NCBI GenBank assembly: GCA_964510225.1
Contig: CAZEAN010000026.1
Span: 1-57,174, forward strand
From: CAZEAN01 sp964510225
GTDB taxonomy: Bacteria; Planctomycetota; Planctomycetia; Isosphaerales; Isosphaeraceae
Direction of reading: 5' to 3'
Length of the DNA: 57,174 nt
Both the position numbers and the translations under genes were made by a program. Shown here piece by piece: positions 1 through 7,888 of this stretch. How positions within the stretch are numbered: the stretch's first letter is position 1; each line of letters opens with the position of its first letter. The notes beneath the pieces are model-generated. The model was not told the origin of the DNA. It saw only the letters and a list, made by a program, of their open reading frames with translations, and did no database searches.

Positions 1-996
1 CTTCTGGCGGTACATCTTTTTGGTTGTCCCAGCAACTTCCGCTCGCGTCTTCGTTCCGAACGTACCTTGACGGGCACGAGCCTGATACATCACAACCGCA
101 TCATGCAAAAGCTGTTTATTGATTTTCGGAGCAATCAGATCCGAGTCGAGATCGTATTTCCCGATCTCAGCACCCTCGGCATTGCTGAGAGTTAGAACCA
201 GGGTCGCCTGCGTTCGCTGATCTTCGTCGAAGGTGTCAAGGGGAACTTCGAAGAGACCAGGGCGTGGCTGAACTTGCCCATCTTCAAAGAGTTCGGGCAC
301 CATTCGGCCGATCGGTCGCGCGACCTCTCGCTGGGATGCGGTTAGGTTCTCTTCTTGAACGAAGGCAAGGACTTGCCAGGGGCGACTCTTCAAGTTGCCA
401 ATGACGACCGCGTCATTATCGGGATCGACCGCTTCCATCGAGAGGGGAATCGGTGCGATCCGGGAATCGGGAGCTTCGACAAGGACGAGGGGATCACCAT
501 CAATTGGCTTTGTTTCTTCATATTCTGCTAAGTATTCAAATGATTCGATTTTGCGGATCCCAGCGCCAAACTGCTCTAACTCAACATCGATGTGGTAACC
601 TGCACCATCATCGCTCTCGCTCTCGTCAGGGAGCTTCGGCAATCGGAGGAGGCTCCGACCATTCTCGTCGTTACCAACGATGGCGAGGTCTGAAGGATTG
701 CTCGGTCTAGCTGGGTCATCTTCAGCTAGATCAGCTTCAGCTGGATCCCCCTCGGCTTCAAGAGTCTCCTGAGCTTGATCTTGCTCGGGGCCTTCCTCTG
801 AGCTGACAGCTTCTTCATCCCCTTCGCTGTTGACCGCGAGTTCCTGGGTTTCCTCAATAGCAGGATCAGGTGGAGGCTCTGGGATCCATCCCAACCAACC
901 GAGCGTCCAATTGGTCACGGAGAAAACAATGAATGTGAGTGCGATAAAGAGAATAAGTCGCTTGGGATCTTGATTCGGCGCCGGTGCAGTACTCAT
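1..996 (-). CDS. YidC-like membrane N-terminus fused in frame to ribosomal protein L4 (partial, runs off window)
   Basis: The frame is open for all 332 codons from ATG at 996 to the window edge. Residues 1-13 are polar with K12 R13, and 14-35 form one membrane helix, as in the YidC N-terminus. Residues 40-115 are an acidic Glu/Asp/Pro linker. Residues about 130-240 look like the start of a YidC periplasmic domain (a stretch like HIDVELEQFGAGIRKIE). From residue about 264 (nucleotides 207 to 1) the sequence is clearly the N-terminus of ribosomal protein L4: IGKYDLD, then INKQLLHDAVVMYQ, RQGTFGTKTRAEVAG and KKMYRQK. A GAGG lies about 12 nt before the ATG. No ATG, GTG or TTG sits near the usual L4 start; the nearest in-frame ATG is at 303. 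The L4 identity is firm; YidC for the N-terminus is likely but weaker. It could be a real fusion, a pseudogene, or an assembly join. Upstream in the same direction lies the metallophosphoesterase gene. Confidence 0.7.
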   Translation of the reverse strand, partial: MSTAPAPNQDPKRLILFIALTFIVFSVTNWTLGWLGWIPEPPPDPAIEETQELAVNSEGDEEAVSSEEGPEQDQAQETLEAEGDPAEADLAEDDPARPSNPSDLAIVGNDENGRSLLRLPKLPDESESDDGAGYHIDVELEQFGAGIRKIESFEYLAEYEETKPIDGDPLVLVEAPDSRIAPIPLSMEAVDPDNDAVVIGNLKSRPWQVLAFVQEENLTASQREVARPIGRMVPELFEDGQVQPRPGLFEVPLDTFDEDQRTQATLVLTLSNAEGAEIGKYDLDSDLIAPKINKQLLHDAVVMYQARARQGTFGTKTRAEVAGTTKKMYRQK

Positions 997-1110
997 TGCG
1001 AGAAGAGCCTCAGGTCATTGGCAGGCGTCGGGGGGAAGGTCGACAAGCAGCAATACAGCGACGACGAGGCCGGGAAGTCGTCCCAGCAGCAAATTGAGTG
1101 TAGGCCCAAC
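997..1110 (-). other. Intergenic gap with in-frame hydrophobic extension after the phosphoesterase stop
   Basis: After the TGA that ends the phosphoesterase (1111-1113), the same frame stays open for about 31 codons and would encode a strongly hydrophobic stretch rich in Leu and Val (for example NLLLGRLPGLVVAVLLLVDL), closing at a second TGA just before the next gene. There is no ATG, GTG or ribosome-binding site for it as a separate gene apart from a TTG. It may be chance, a decayed membrane tail, or a readthrough extension. Confidence 0.25.
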
Positions 1111-2025
1111 TCAGCGACCATTGCGGAGTCGCTCACCAAGAAAGGCATCAAGCTCATCAATCTCTTCGATCTTCTCGATCGTACTCTCAAAGTCGTACTT
1201 AACACGTCGGTAGAAGAGTCGGACTGGGCCTGATTCATGGGAAGCAGAGGTCTTCAGCTCCGGCGAGACCAGCTCGACCGTTGCCCCAGGATCATCCTCA
1301 ACCAACGAACCCAAGGTGGTTTCGTTGGTCTGCTTTTCGAGGGTCGCTGCGGGTTCTTCAGGGTCCCCATCAGTCCGAACCGGGCCACCGTCATCGAGGA
1401 TCAGATAGCAAGCCCGGTTATCGCCGTCACGAGGTTGTCCTACTGAACCAACGTTGATCATCACCTTGCCATCACCGAGAGTATACTCGTAATCGATGTC
1501 ATCAGGTGGGAAGAATTGATGTCCCTCGGTGAAAACTCCAGGGACATGGGTGTGACCTTGGAAACAGTACTGTTCAGTAAGCTGAAAGAGCCGCTCCATC
1601 TTGCGATGATTGAAAATGTCTTCGGGGAAGACATATTCGCTGAGCGGGTTTCGGGGCGATCCGTGAACGAAGAGGAATGGGCCGCACTTGTAGCTCCTCG
1701 GAAGCATCGAGAGAAAGTCCCAGCGTGCTTCCCGCTGGGACGAGGTTCCTGATCGTTCGAGTTGCTGCCGAGTCCAGAAGATTGCCTTCTCAGCACCAGT
1801 GTTGAAGCCACTTGGGTCATAGAGTGCTCCATCGTCATGGTTGCCGAGGAGCGTGATCTGGCAGTTCGACTTTACCAAGTCGACACATTCGCCAGGATTC
1901 GGGCCATAGCCGACAATGTCACCGAGGCAAAAAATCTCGTCAACATTTTGCGAATCAATATCTTCAAGAACCGCCTCTAGTGCTTCGAGGTTCCCGTGGA
2001 TGTCACTAATGATCGCCCGACGCAC
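1111..2025 (-). CDS. Calcineurin-like metallophosphoesterase
   Basis: The 304-residue protein carries the full dinuclear metal site of the YfcE/MJ0936-type metallophosphoesterases: SDIHGN (D8, H10), GDIVGYGP (D36), GNHD (N62, H63), VHGSP (H121) and QGHTH (H158, H160), followed by VGSVGQPRD. Such enzymes hydrolyse phosphomono- or diesters with Mn or Fe; the substrate cannot be told from sequence. After the catalytic domain (about 1-215) there is a C-terminal extension of about 90 residues, acidic and polar and without a recognised domain. The start is GTG at 2025, preceded by GGAGG with good spacing. There is no signal peptide, so it should be cytoplasmic. It is read toward the YidC/L4 ORF, 114 bp downstream, and may be cotranscribed with it. 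Confidence 0.85.
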   Translation of the reverse strand: MRRAIISDIHGNLEALEAVLEDIDSQNVDEIFCLGDIVGYGPNPGECVDLVKSNCQITLLGNHDDGALYDPSGFNTGAEKAIFWTRQQLERSGTSSQREARWDFLSMLPRSYKCGPFLFVHGSPRNPLSEYVFPEDIFNHRKMERLFQLTEQYCFQGHTHVPGVFTEGHQFFPPDDIDYEYTLGDGKVMINVGSVGQPRDGDNRACYLILDDGGPVRTDGDPEEPAATLEKQTNETTLGSLVEDDPGATVELVSPELKTSASHESGPVRLFYRRVKYDFESTIEKIEEIDELDAFLGERLRNGR

Positions 2026-2360
2026 GGGGGTAGCCTCCGAGACAAATCGGAATGAGAAGAGAAAGGATTCTGATCACACAGCGTGAACAAACCCACTCCG
2101 ATTGTGTTTTGAAATTATTAAGCTATCGTAGGTCCACCACTGGGAAAGGGTCAAGGGCAACACGTTGATCCCCATTCCTGAACGCTTAGACCTCCTACAG
2201 ATAACGTACCACGCCATCAGGTTTGGATCTCTTGGTTAGGGAGTTGAGCGCGGCCTGTTGATGATTCGAAACAGGGAAACTCTGCTAAGTCATTCGAACT
2301 CGCGGAGTGAATCTTGAATCTCTTGTTTTGCAATGATGCTGGTTGTTTGAGAGGAGTTGA
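2026..2360. other. Intergenic region between divergent phosphoesterase and tsaB
   Basis: These 335 bases separate two divergent genes and must hold both promoters. I see no convincing ORF, tRNA or strong hairpin. The GGAGG for the phosphoesterase lies at about 2031-2036 (reverse strand) and GAGGAG for tsaB at 2351-2356. Confidence 0.5.
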
Positions 2361-3059
2361 ATCATCAATCTTCTCGCGTTGGACACTTCGACAACGGTAG
2401 CGATCGTCGGATTGACGTGTTCTGATCGGAGGTCAGCGGTCAGGATCACCGATCCCGGACCTCGGCACGGTCGGCTTTTGGTCCCAGTCATCAAAGGGCT
2501 CTTGACCGAGATCGGCCTAACAGGAAGAGCAATCGACTGTGTAGCGGTCGGCATCGGCCCTGGCTCGTTCACGGGGCTCCGGATCGGTGTTACGGCCGCA
2601 AAGACAATCGCGATCCTCAACGACTGCCCGCTAGTCCCGGTCTCGAGTCTTGAGTTGGTCGCGGAATCTGCGCCCGATGCATTACTTCGGATGAGTGCCG
2701 GACTCGATGCCCATCGGGGCGAACTCTTCACCGCCGATTTCGATCGTGACCAGCCCGGCGGACTGATTCAACGGGTTTCTCCCGACAGGATTGAGCCGGT
2801 TCCAGATTGGATTGCGCGCCAAGCATCTGACACGACCTTAATCTGCACGATCGCTCCGAAGCTGATCGCCGGAGATCCTGACCTTCAGCCTCGGCTCCTT
2901 GAGGCGACCCGGACCGAACCCGAAGGCCATGCTCTCCTCCGGCTTGCCCAACGTGCCTTTGATCGTGGTGATCGGGCCGATCCTTGGTTTCTTGAGCCGA
3001 CTTACCTCCGTCGGAGTGCCGCTGAGGAAAAAAAGGCGGCTCAGCAGCGCCCCGGCTAG
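2361..3059 (+). CDS. tsaB: tRNA N6-threonylcarbamoyladenosine synthesis protein TsaB (non-canonical start likely)
   Basis: TsaB belongs to the ASKHA superfamily and forms the TsaBD(E) complex that puts t6A on tRNAs reading ANN codons. The frame shows the family's first strand and loop as INLLALDTSTTVAIVGL, then the hallmark GIGPGSFTGLRIGVTAAK. Length (232 residues) fits the family. The only ATG/GTG/TTG start near the N-terminus is TTG at 2379, which would delete the first beta strand. In frame, between a TGA at 2358 and that TTG, the codons are ATC ATC AAT CTT CTC GCG. GAGGAG (2351-2356) sits 4 nt before the first ATC and 7 nt before the second. I therefore place the start at ATC 2361 (or 2364), an AUC start by inference. 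The methyltransferase gene follows after about 80 bp in the same direction. Confidence 0.8.
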   Translation: MINLLALDTSTTVAIVGLTCSDRRSAVRITDPGPRHGRLLVPVIKGLLTEIGLTGRAIDCVAVGIGPGSFTGLRIGVTAAKTIAILNDCPLVPVSSLELVAESAPDALLRMSAGLDAHRGELFTADFDRDQPGGLIQRVSPDRIEPVPDWIARQASDTTLICTIAPKLIAGDPDLQPRLLEATRTEPEGHALLRLAQRAFDRGDRADPWFLEPTYLRRSAAEEKKAAQQRPG

Positions 3060-3140
3060 GCTTGACTGATCCGAACTCAGATCTCTTGGTACACTGCCAG
3101 CGCTGCGTCTCCGAGCGATTGCCTCCCATCGAGTTGGACC

Positions 3141-3980
3141 ATGACCACCGCGGATCAATCAAGAACCAAGTCGACATATTCACTGCAATGGAATCGATAT
3201 CGGATCATTCGGACCGAGGAAGATCGGGTCACATTTCGGAATCGGACCGGCTTGGATGAAGGATCGCTTCAAGGAAAGAGAGTGCTCGATGCCGGCTGTG
3301 GGATGGGGCGTTATCTGAAGGTTGCTGCCGAACTCGGTGCCAAGGTGGTTGGAATTGACCTCAGCGAATCGGTCCAGGCGGCAAAGGAGTTGGCGACCGG
3401 CCCGAACGTCCGAGGGTTCGCCCGCGCCGACCTCCTTCAGCTCCCGTTCCGGGAATCGAGCTTTGATCATATTTACTCCATCGGTGTGATCGACCACACA
3501 CCGGACCCGAAGCGGGTCTTCCTGGAACTCGCCAAACTACTAAAGCCAGGGGGCCGGATCGTGATCTGGGTCTATCAGCGCGAACGTCCGATCCTGGAAG
3601 CGGTCATCAATGTCCATCGAGCGGTCTCAACTCGACTACCGCTCAAGTTCATCGAAGCCCTCAGCAAGTTGACCGCACCGATCGGCGGCTTGAAGCGTCG
3701 GTTGATGGCGAGCAAGAACCGCTTCGTCTCTCGATTTGGTGTGGTGCTCAATCTATTGACGATCGGAGTTTCGATGCATCCCGACCCCGAGGTCCGAGTC
3801 TGCGACACTATTGATTGGTATGCCCCTAAGTACATGTCAAGACACACCATCGATGAAGTCAACGCATGGTTTCACGAGGCAGGATTAGTCGATCTCGTCG
3901 ACCTCTCGAAGGATCAGGTCTTTTACCACGAGGGTCAAGGAAACGGAATTAACGTCGCCGGTCGTCGGCCATCGAATTAA
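3141..3980 (+). CDS. Class I SAM-dependent methyltransferase
   Basis: The 279-residue protein has a Rossmann-type methyltransferase fold of the Methyltransf_11 kind. Motif I is VLDAGCGMG (48-56), the acidic ribose contact follows in VVGIDLSES, then ADLLQLPF, the motif IV region FDHIYSIGVIDHTPDP, and LKPGGRIVIWVY. The last 130 residues hold a cap-like region with basic and hydrophobic stretches that would contact the substrate, which cannot be named. Similar proteins act in lipid, quinone or surface glycan methylation; nothing here decides. The start ATG at 3141 is the first in frame. It lies 80 bp after tsaB and probably shares its transcript. Confidence 0.85.
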   Translation: MTTADQSRTKSTYSLQWNRYRIIRTEEDRVTFRNRTGLDEGSLQGKRVLDAGCGMGRYLKVAAELGAKVVGIDLSESVQAAKELATGPNVRGFARADLLQLPFRESSFDHIYSIGVIDHTPDPKRVFLELAKLLKPGGRIVIWVYQRERPILEAVINVHRAVSTRLPLKFIEALSKLTAPIGGLKRRLMASKNRFVSRFGVVLNLLTIGVSMHPDPEVRVCDTIDWYAPKYMSRHTIDEVNAWFHEAGLVDLVDLSKDQVFYHEGQGNGINVAGRRPSN

Positions 3981-4277
3981 GCGATCATCGACAAACTAAA
4001 TCCTTATGTAACGTCAAATCTCATCACTTTAGCTTTCTCCATCATCGGTGGTGTTAGGTTCGATATCCGTTGGCTGAAGCTCTTCAGTTGGTGGAGCACC
4101 AGAGCAACCCCCGCTCGAACTGAACCCCTCCTAAGATTTGCTCCCGATGATCGTTGTCACCAACGGAGGCGGGACCGTTAACTCCTGTCGGTTCTGTCGA
4201 CCAACTCCCGTTCATTCCGAACCGACATTCAATATGGTGGCCCGTAAGCGAACAGGCCACGAACGACGGAGGGTTTG
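3981..4277. other. Intergenic region downstream of methyltransferase
   Basis: About 297 bases without a supported gene. A short frame at 4154-4366 has no ribosome-binding site and overlaps the next gene. No clear terminator hairpin with a T run is visible. Confidence 0.4.
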
Positions 4278-4622
4278 ATGATGCCGATTGGAATCAGTAT
4301 TGCCACAGTGTTGGTCATGATCGTGACAAGCGACGTCCCGACTCCGGGATTCCAGGAAACCCCTAACGACGATCAAGAGCCAGCGCGGTCGTCGCAGAAG
4401 AAGGTCGGAAGTGTTGAGGGTCGCCTTTTCTTCGGGACGGAACCGGCCTCAGGCCGAGTGGTCGCCCTTCAGGGGCCAGACACTCAACCCGATGAACAGG
4501 ACGGCGAGCCGATTCTCGTCGCCCGAGAAACCACGACCGACCAACGCGGTCGCTTTACCTCCAACGGCGTCTGGCTCACCGATTCCGTGGCATCGGATTA
4601 TATTCAATTATTAAAGAGCTGA
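4278..4622 (+). CDS. Small secreted protein of unknown function
   Basis: I do not recognise the family. The 114-residue product starts at ATG 4278 (or ATG 4281), with GGAGGG at 4268-4273 at good spacing. Residues 1-18 form a short hydrophobic signal-like segment, followed by a polar Asp/Glu/Gln-rich linker and then a segment resembling the first strands of a carboxypeptidase-regulatory or transthyretin-like fold (SVEGRLFFGTEPASGRVVAL and RETTTDQRGRFT). Planctomycetes carry many secreted proteins with such domains. The protein stops soon after the GRFT strand, so the domain may be incomplete. The STAND NTPase starts 182 bp further on in the same direction; a functional link is not shown. Confidence 0.5.
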   Translation: MMPIGISIATVLVMIVTSDVPTPGFQETPNDDQEPARSSQKKVGSVEGRLFFGTEPASGRVVALQGPDTQPDEQDGEPILVARETTTDQRGRFTSNGVWLTDSVASDYIQLLKS

Positions 4623-4804
4623 TCGAAGGTAATTACCTCTTGTGTTTGAAGAAAAGAGTGTCCCGGTCAAATCTGATGTCCTTCATCATCATCGTGTTCA
4701 CACCGACCAGATGGTGTTGTTTTTTTCCTGAGTTGTTATCCTGATCGTTGAAGTACGGATTGATTTAAGAATTGAAGTGATCGCTGATCTGAGGTTGCAA
4801 CTCG

Positions 4805-6760
4805 ATGTCAAGCGCGGTGGAAGCTGGTGAGGCAGCGAAGCCAACGGCTCCGACCTGGGCCAACAAGCTCGTGGAGTTGGGCAAGCAGCGGGTGGTGGTG
4901 CTGACGGGACTGATCACCACGATTATTGGGTTTTGGACCACACTGGCGCTGTTGCCGGAGAAAGTCGGCACCTTTGCCCCTTGGATTCAGGAGCCCTGGC
5001 AGCTAATTCTCTTGGGTGTTTTACTGCCTTTGGCGATTATCGGCCTCGTGTATGTGCTTCCAGCATGGTTACAACGGCGTCGAGATCAACGACTCAAAGA
5101 GTGGGCACTGCGCGGGTCGGCTGAGCCCGGTTACTTTCGGCTCTCGCCGTACTTGGACTCCGAGAAGGATCGTCGCCGCTATCAAAGAGCCGACAAGAAT
5201 CATGAGGAAGTCTTGGATTGGCTTCAGACAGTTGAGGAGCCGATCGTCTATCTCACGGGGCGATCAGGCTCGGGAAAGTCGTCCCTACTTAATGCTCATG
5301 TGCTGCCTAAACTCCGTGAAGGGACTCTTAAGGTTCGCACCGTGACGGTTCGGAGTTTTCGGAATCCCATGGAAGCCCTCGGGACGACGCTTCGGTCACC
5401 AGGGGTGATTTGGAAGCAACCGCCGAACACGCTGCCGGAGGACTTGACTGAACTGATGGGCCGCGTGAGCGAGAGACTAAGTAATCAGGGCGAGCGGCTC
5501 CTCATTGTGTTCGATCAGTTTGAGGAGTTCTTGATCCTCCTCAACCGGCACCCGGAGCAGCAATCTGCGTTGTTGGAGTGGCTTCAAGCCTTGCAACAGA
5601 AGCCGATTGATCGGACTCGGGTCCTTCTGACCTTGCGCTCTGACTACCTCGATGACCTGGCGCGGCTGGACCTACCTCGGCTTCACGACGGAGTCAACTG
5701 GAAGCAGGTCGGTTCCTTCCCCGAGTGGGCCGCACGTGACTTCATTAATCGTTCAGGACTCAACCTCGGACCAGAATTAGTCGCTGCGGTGGTCCGACAC
5801 GCTTCGGAACTCGATGAGACGCGGGGCAAAGTACGACCGATTGTGCTTAACATGCTCGGCCGGGCACTTGAAGCCAAGGCGGGGCATGCTGATGTCGTCC
5901 TGAGTCCGCGCGAAGCCCAACGGTTGCTCCTTAATCATGTCCGTGATGGGCTCAACGATCCCCTTGCCCGTGACCGTGCGCCTCAATTGTTGGAGAACAT
6001 GATTACTGCCGAGGGGACCAAGGAACCAAAATCGGTCGGTGAGCTGGCGGGGCAGACCACACTCGATCCAGCTCTCATCGACGGCTGCCTGAAACGGCTC
6101 GAACTGCTGGGGTTCGTCCGTGAAATCGAGCATCAGACGGAAGCAGCAACTCCGATTTGGGAGGTCGCCCATGATTTTGTGGCCCGGCTCCTCAGCCTCG
6201 TCCTTCCTGGCTGGCAACCGTCATTCTGGCGGCGGCTCCGGCCCTGGCTTGGTCCCCTCTTGATGGTCCTGGGCATCTTGGCTGTCTTTGGCATCGTTGA
6301 AGCCCAACGCGCTGAGGAATCGGCTCAGAGACGTCGATTCGATCAACTGTATCGCTGGGTAGGTGAGCACAACGGGGATCTCGACCCCGTTGGTGATGGT
6401 ACGGCCTTGGTGCGTTTTTCTTCCGCCGAGGATTTCTTAAGCGCGTGGTCAGACATTTACACTATTGATGCAAGCATGATTACCGGTTTGGACCTCTCTT
6501 ACAACTTCCTTTCGAGTGTTCCTGATTCGTTGGGTGATCTGAGTCAGTTGAGGTCTTTGGACCTCAGTTACAACTCCCTTTCGAGTGTTCCTGATTCGTT
6601 GGGTGATCTGAGTGAGTTGACGACTTTGAACCTCGATGCCAACCCTCAATTGGTCGACCCGCCACCGGAGGTCGTGAGCCAAGGCACCCAGGTCATCCTG
6701 GAATATCTGCGCAACAAACGGAAAGCCCGAGAGGATGCCAAGGACAATTTGATTGAATGA
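4805..6760 (+). CDS. Membrane-anchored STAND-type NTPase with C-terminal leucine-rich repeats
   Basis: The 651-residue protein starts with two membrane helices (about 29-50 and 66-88), then a P-loop NTPase domain of the nSTAND kind: Walker A GRSGSGKSS (152-160) and Walker B LLIVFDQFEEF (232-242), the DQFEE signature. A helical winged-helix-like region follows (about 330-470), including IWEVAHDFVARLL. A third membrane helix lies at about 478-497. The C-terminus carries LRRs of 23 residues at about 562-584 and 585-607, nearly identical, then a degenerate third repeat and the capping segment GTQVILEYLRNKRK. STAND ATPases are signal-sensing switches, several of them immune or cell-death sensors in bacteria; here the LRR would be the sensor, by inference. 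The start ATG is preceded by GAGGTTG. No effector domain such as a TIR, nuclease or protease is visible. Neighbours are not known defence genes. Confidence 0.8.
   Translation: MSSAVEAGEAAKPTAPTWANKLVELGKQRVVVLTGLITTIIGFWTTLALLPEKVGTFAPWIQEPWQLILLGVLLPLAIIGLVYVLPAWLQRRRDQRLKEWALRGSAEPGYFRLSPYLDSEKDRRRYQRADKNHEEVLDWLQTVEEPIVYLTGRSGSGKSSLLNAHVLPKLREGTLKVRTVTVRSFRNPMEALGTTLRSPGVIWKQPPNTLPEDLTELMGRVSERLSNQGERLLIVFDQFEEFLILLNRHPEQQSALLEWLQALQQKPIDRTRVLLTLRSDYLDDLARLDLPRLHDGVNWKQVGSFPEWAARDFINRSGLNLGPELVAAVVRHASELDETRGKVRPIVLNMLGRALEAKAGHADVVLSPREAQRLLLNHVRDGLNDPLARDRAPQLLENMITAEGTKEPKSVGELAGQTTLDPALIDGCLKRLELLGFVREIEHQTEAATPIWEVAHDFVARLLSLVLPGWQPSFWRRLRPWLGPLLMVLGILAVFGIVEAQRAEESAQRRRFDQLYRWVGEHNGDLDPVGDGTALVRFSSAEDFLSAWSDIYTIDASMITGLDLSYNFLSSVPDSLGDLSQLRSLDLSYNSLSSVPDSLGDLSELTTLNLDANPQLVDPPPEVVSQGTQVILEYLRNKRKAREDAKDNLIE
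6488..6625 (+). repeat. Two tandem 69-bp LRR-coding repeats
   Basis: Unit 1 is 6488-6556 and unit 2 is 6557-6625, in frame inside the STAND gene. They are nearly identical at the DNA level across most of their length, including a long uninterrupted identical stretch covering codons for LSSVPDSLGDLS. A third unit from 6626 has diverged. Near-identity including silent positions implies recent duplication or gene conversion. Confidence 0.9.
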
Positions 6761-6976
6761 AACGAAACCCAGGCCCATCCGACAGACTGAAGTTGCGTGG
6801 ACGGGATCCCTCAACGCTTTACATTGCGGTGGGCGTCAGTCTCTCTTGGATGGAAACAGTGTACAATCGGCTGCGGCCTTGCTACCAAGCCAGATGTCCA
6901 CTGAGTTGATTCTTGGGTGGGCGGCCGGTTGTTTCAATGACGGTCTCTTGTCCTCATCTCCAGGGAAGCTCTTCCG

Positions 6977-7846
6977 ATGATCCCACTTGTTTCTGGCCTC
7001 CTTGTTCTTGTTCCGTTCACCAACCTGGGAGAAACCACTCAGGAGGCTGCCCTCGCGACCGTTGACCGAGCCGAGTTGCTGGCCGAATTGGCGTCTGCAC
7101 CGCTCGATAACGAGGAGCGTGTCACGAAGTTAATCGAGCTGTACAAGCAAGCCGGCGCGACCGATGACGACATCCAACTCCAAAACGTCCCAGCCGGTCG
7201 TCCCGAAGATCCCGTCCTCCAGAATGTGATCGTCACCAAGCCCGGCGAGAGTGATCGAACAATTGTGGTCGGTGGGCACCTGGACAAGGCACCGGTCGGT
7301 GCGGGTGTCATCGACGACTGGTCTGGCACCTGTATGGCCTCCAACCTATATCAAGCCCTCCGTGAGGTCCCCACACGCCACACCTTTGTCTTCATGGGAT
7401 TTGCCTATGAGGAGGAGGGTTTGGTTGGTTCCCGACTCTATGTCCGAGGACTTGGTGAAGAAGGCCAAGCCGCCGTCGCTGCGATGGTGAATCTCGAATG
7501 CCTCGGACCCGCCGGACCGTTGATCTGGACTAACGGCTCGACTGATGAACTGGAGGCGATCGCCCATCGTGTTGCCGATGAAGCCGGCCTCCCTCTCGAA
7601 GATCATGTATTGCGCGGTGTCGGTGCTGACTCCGTCCCCTTCGATCGTGCCGGGATCCCCAACATCACCTTCGATGGCCTCCCCCGCGAGAAGTTTGGCC
7701 TGATCCACTCCGACCAAGACGTTTTCGAGAACGTCGACCAAGATGTTTACGTCAACACCTACGAACTCGTCTTGCAGTACCTCTTAGAACTGGACGACGT
7801 CTTGAGCCGCGACGAGGAAAACCCGGTGCAGTCAGACCGAGATTGA
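6977..7846 (+). CDS. Secreted M28-family zinc aminopeptidase-like protein
   Basis: The 289-residue protein has an N-terminal hydrophobic signal (about 1-16) and a co-catalytic zinc peptidase fold of family M28. The metal and catalytic residues are visible: GGHLD (H101), GVIDDWSG (bridging Asp 113 or 114), FAYEEEGLVGS (catalytic Glu about 145-146), NLECLG (Glu 174) and LIHSDQD (H244). Family members cleave N-terminal residues or act as glutaminyl cyclases. The domain is shorter than typical aminopeptidases but complete in motifs. The start ATG 6977 follows CAGGGAAG at about 8-nt spacing. It converges with the kinase gene, whose stop lies 43 bp away. Confidence 0.8.
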   Translation: MIPLVSGLLVLVPFTNLGETTQEAALATVDRAELLAELASAPLDNEERVTKLIELYKQAGATDDDIQLQNVPAGRPEDPVLQNVIVTKPGESDRTIVVGGHLDKAPVGAGVIDDWSGTCMASNLYQALREVPTRHTFVFMGFAYEEEGLVGSRLYVRGLGEEGQAAVAAMVNLECLGPAGPLIWTNGSTDELEAIAHRVADEAGLPLEDHVLRGVGADSVPFDRAGIPNITFDGLPREKFGLIHSDQDVFENVDQDVYVNTYELVLQYLLELDDVLSRDEENPVQSDRD

Positions 7847-7888
7847 TTGCTGGATCGAGCAAAACGCTCTCAATCCACCTCAATCCGC

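Noticed and set aside
395..710. Two short plus-strand frames opposite the YidC/L4 ORF
   Set aside because: No ribosome-binding site or family features; they are antisense shadows of the longer reverse-strand frame with recognisable domains.
6488..6700. Direct repeats that could suggest a CRISPR-like array
   Set aside because: Units are contiguous, 69 bp, in frame and encode leucine-rich repeats; there are no spacers.
6753..6980. 75-codon frame between the STAND and M28 genes
   Set aside because: Starts inside the end of the STAND gene without a good ribosome-binding site and has no recognisable composition or motif.
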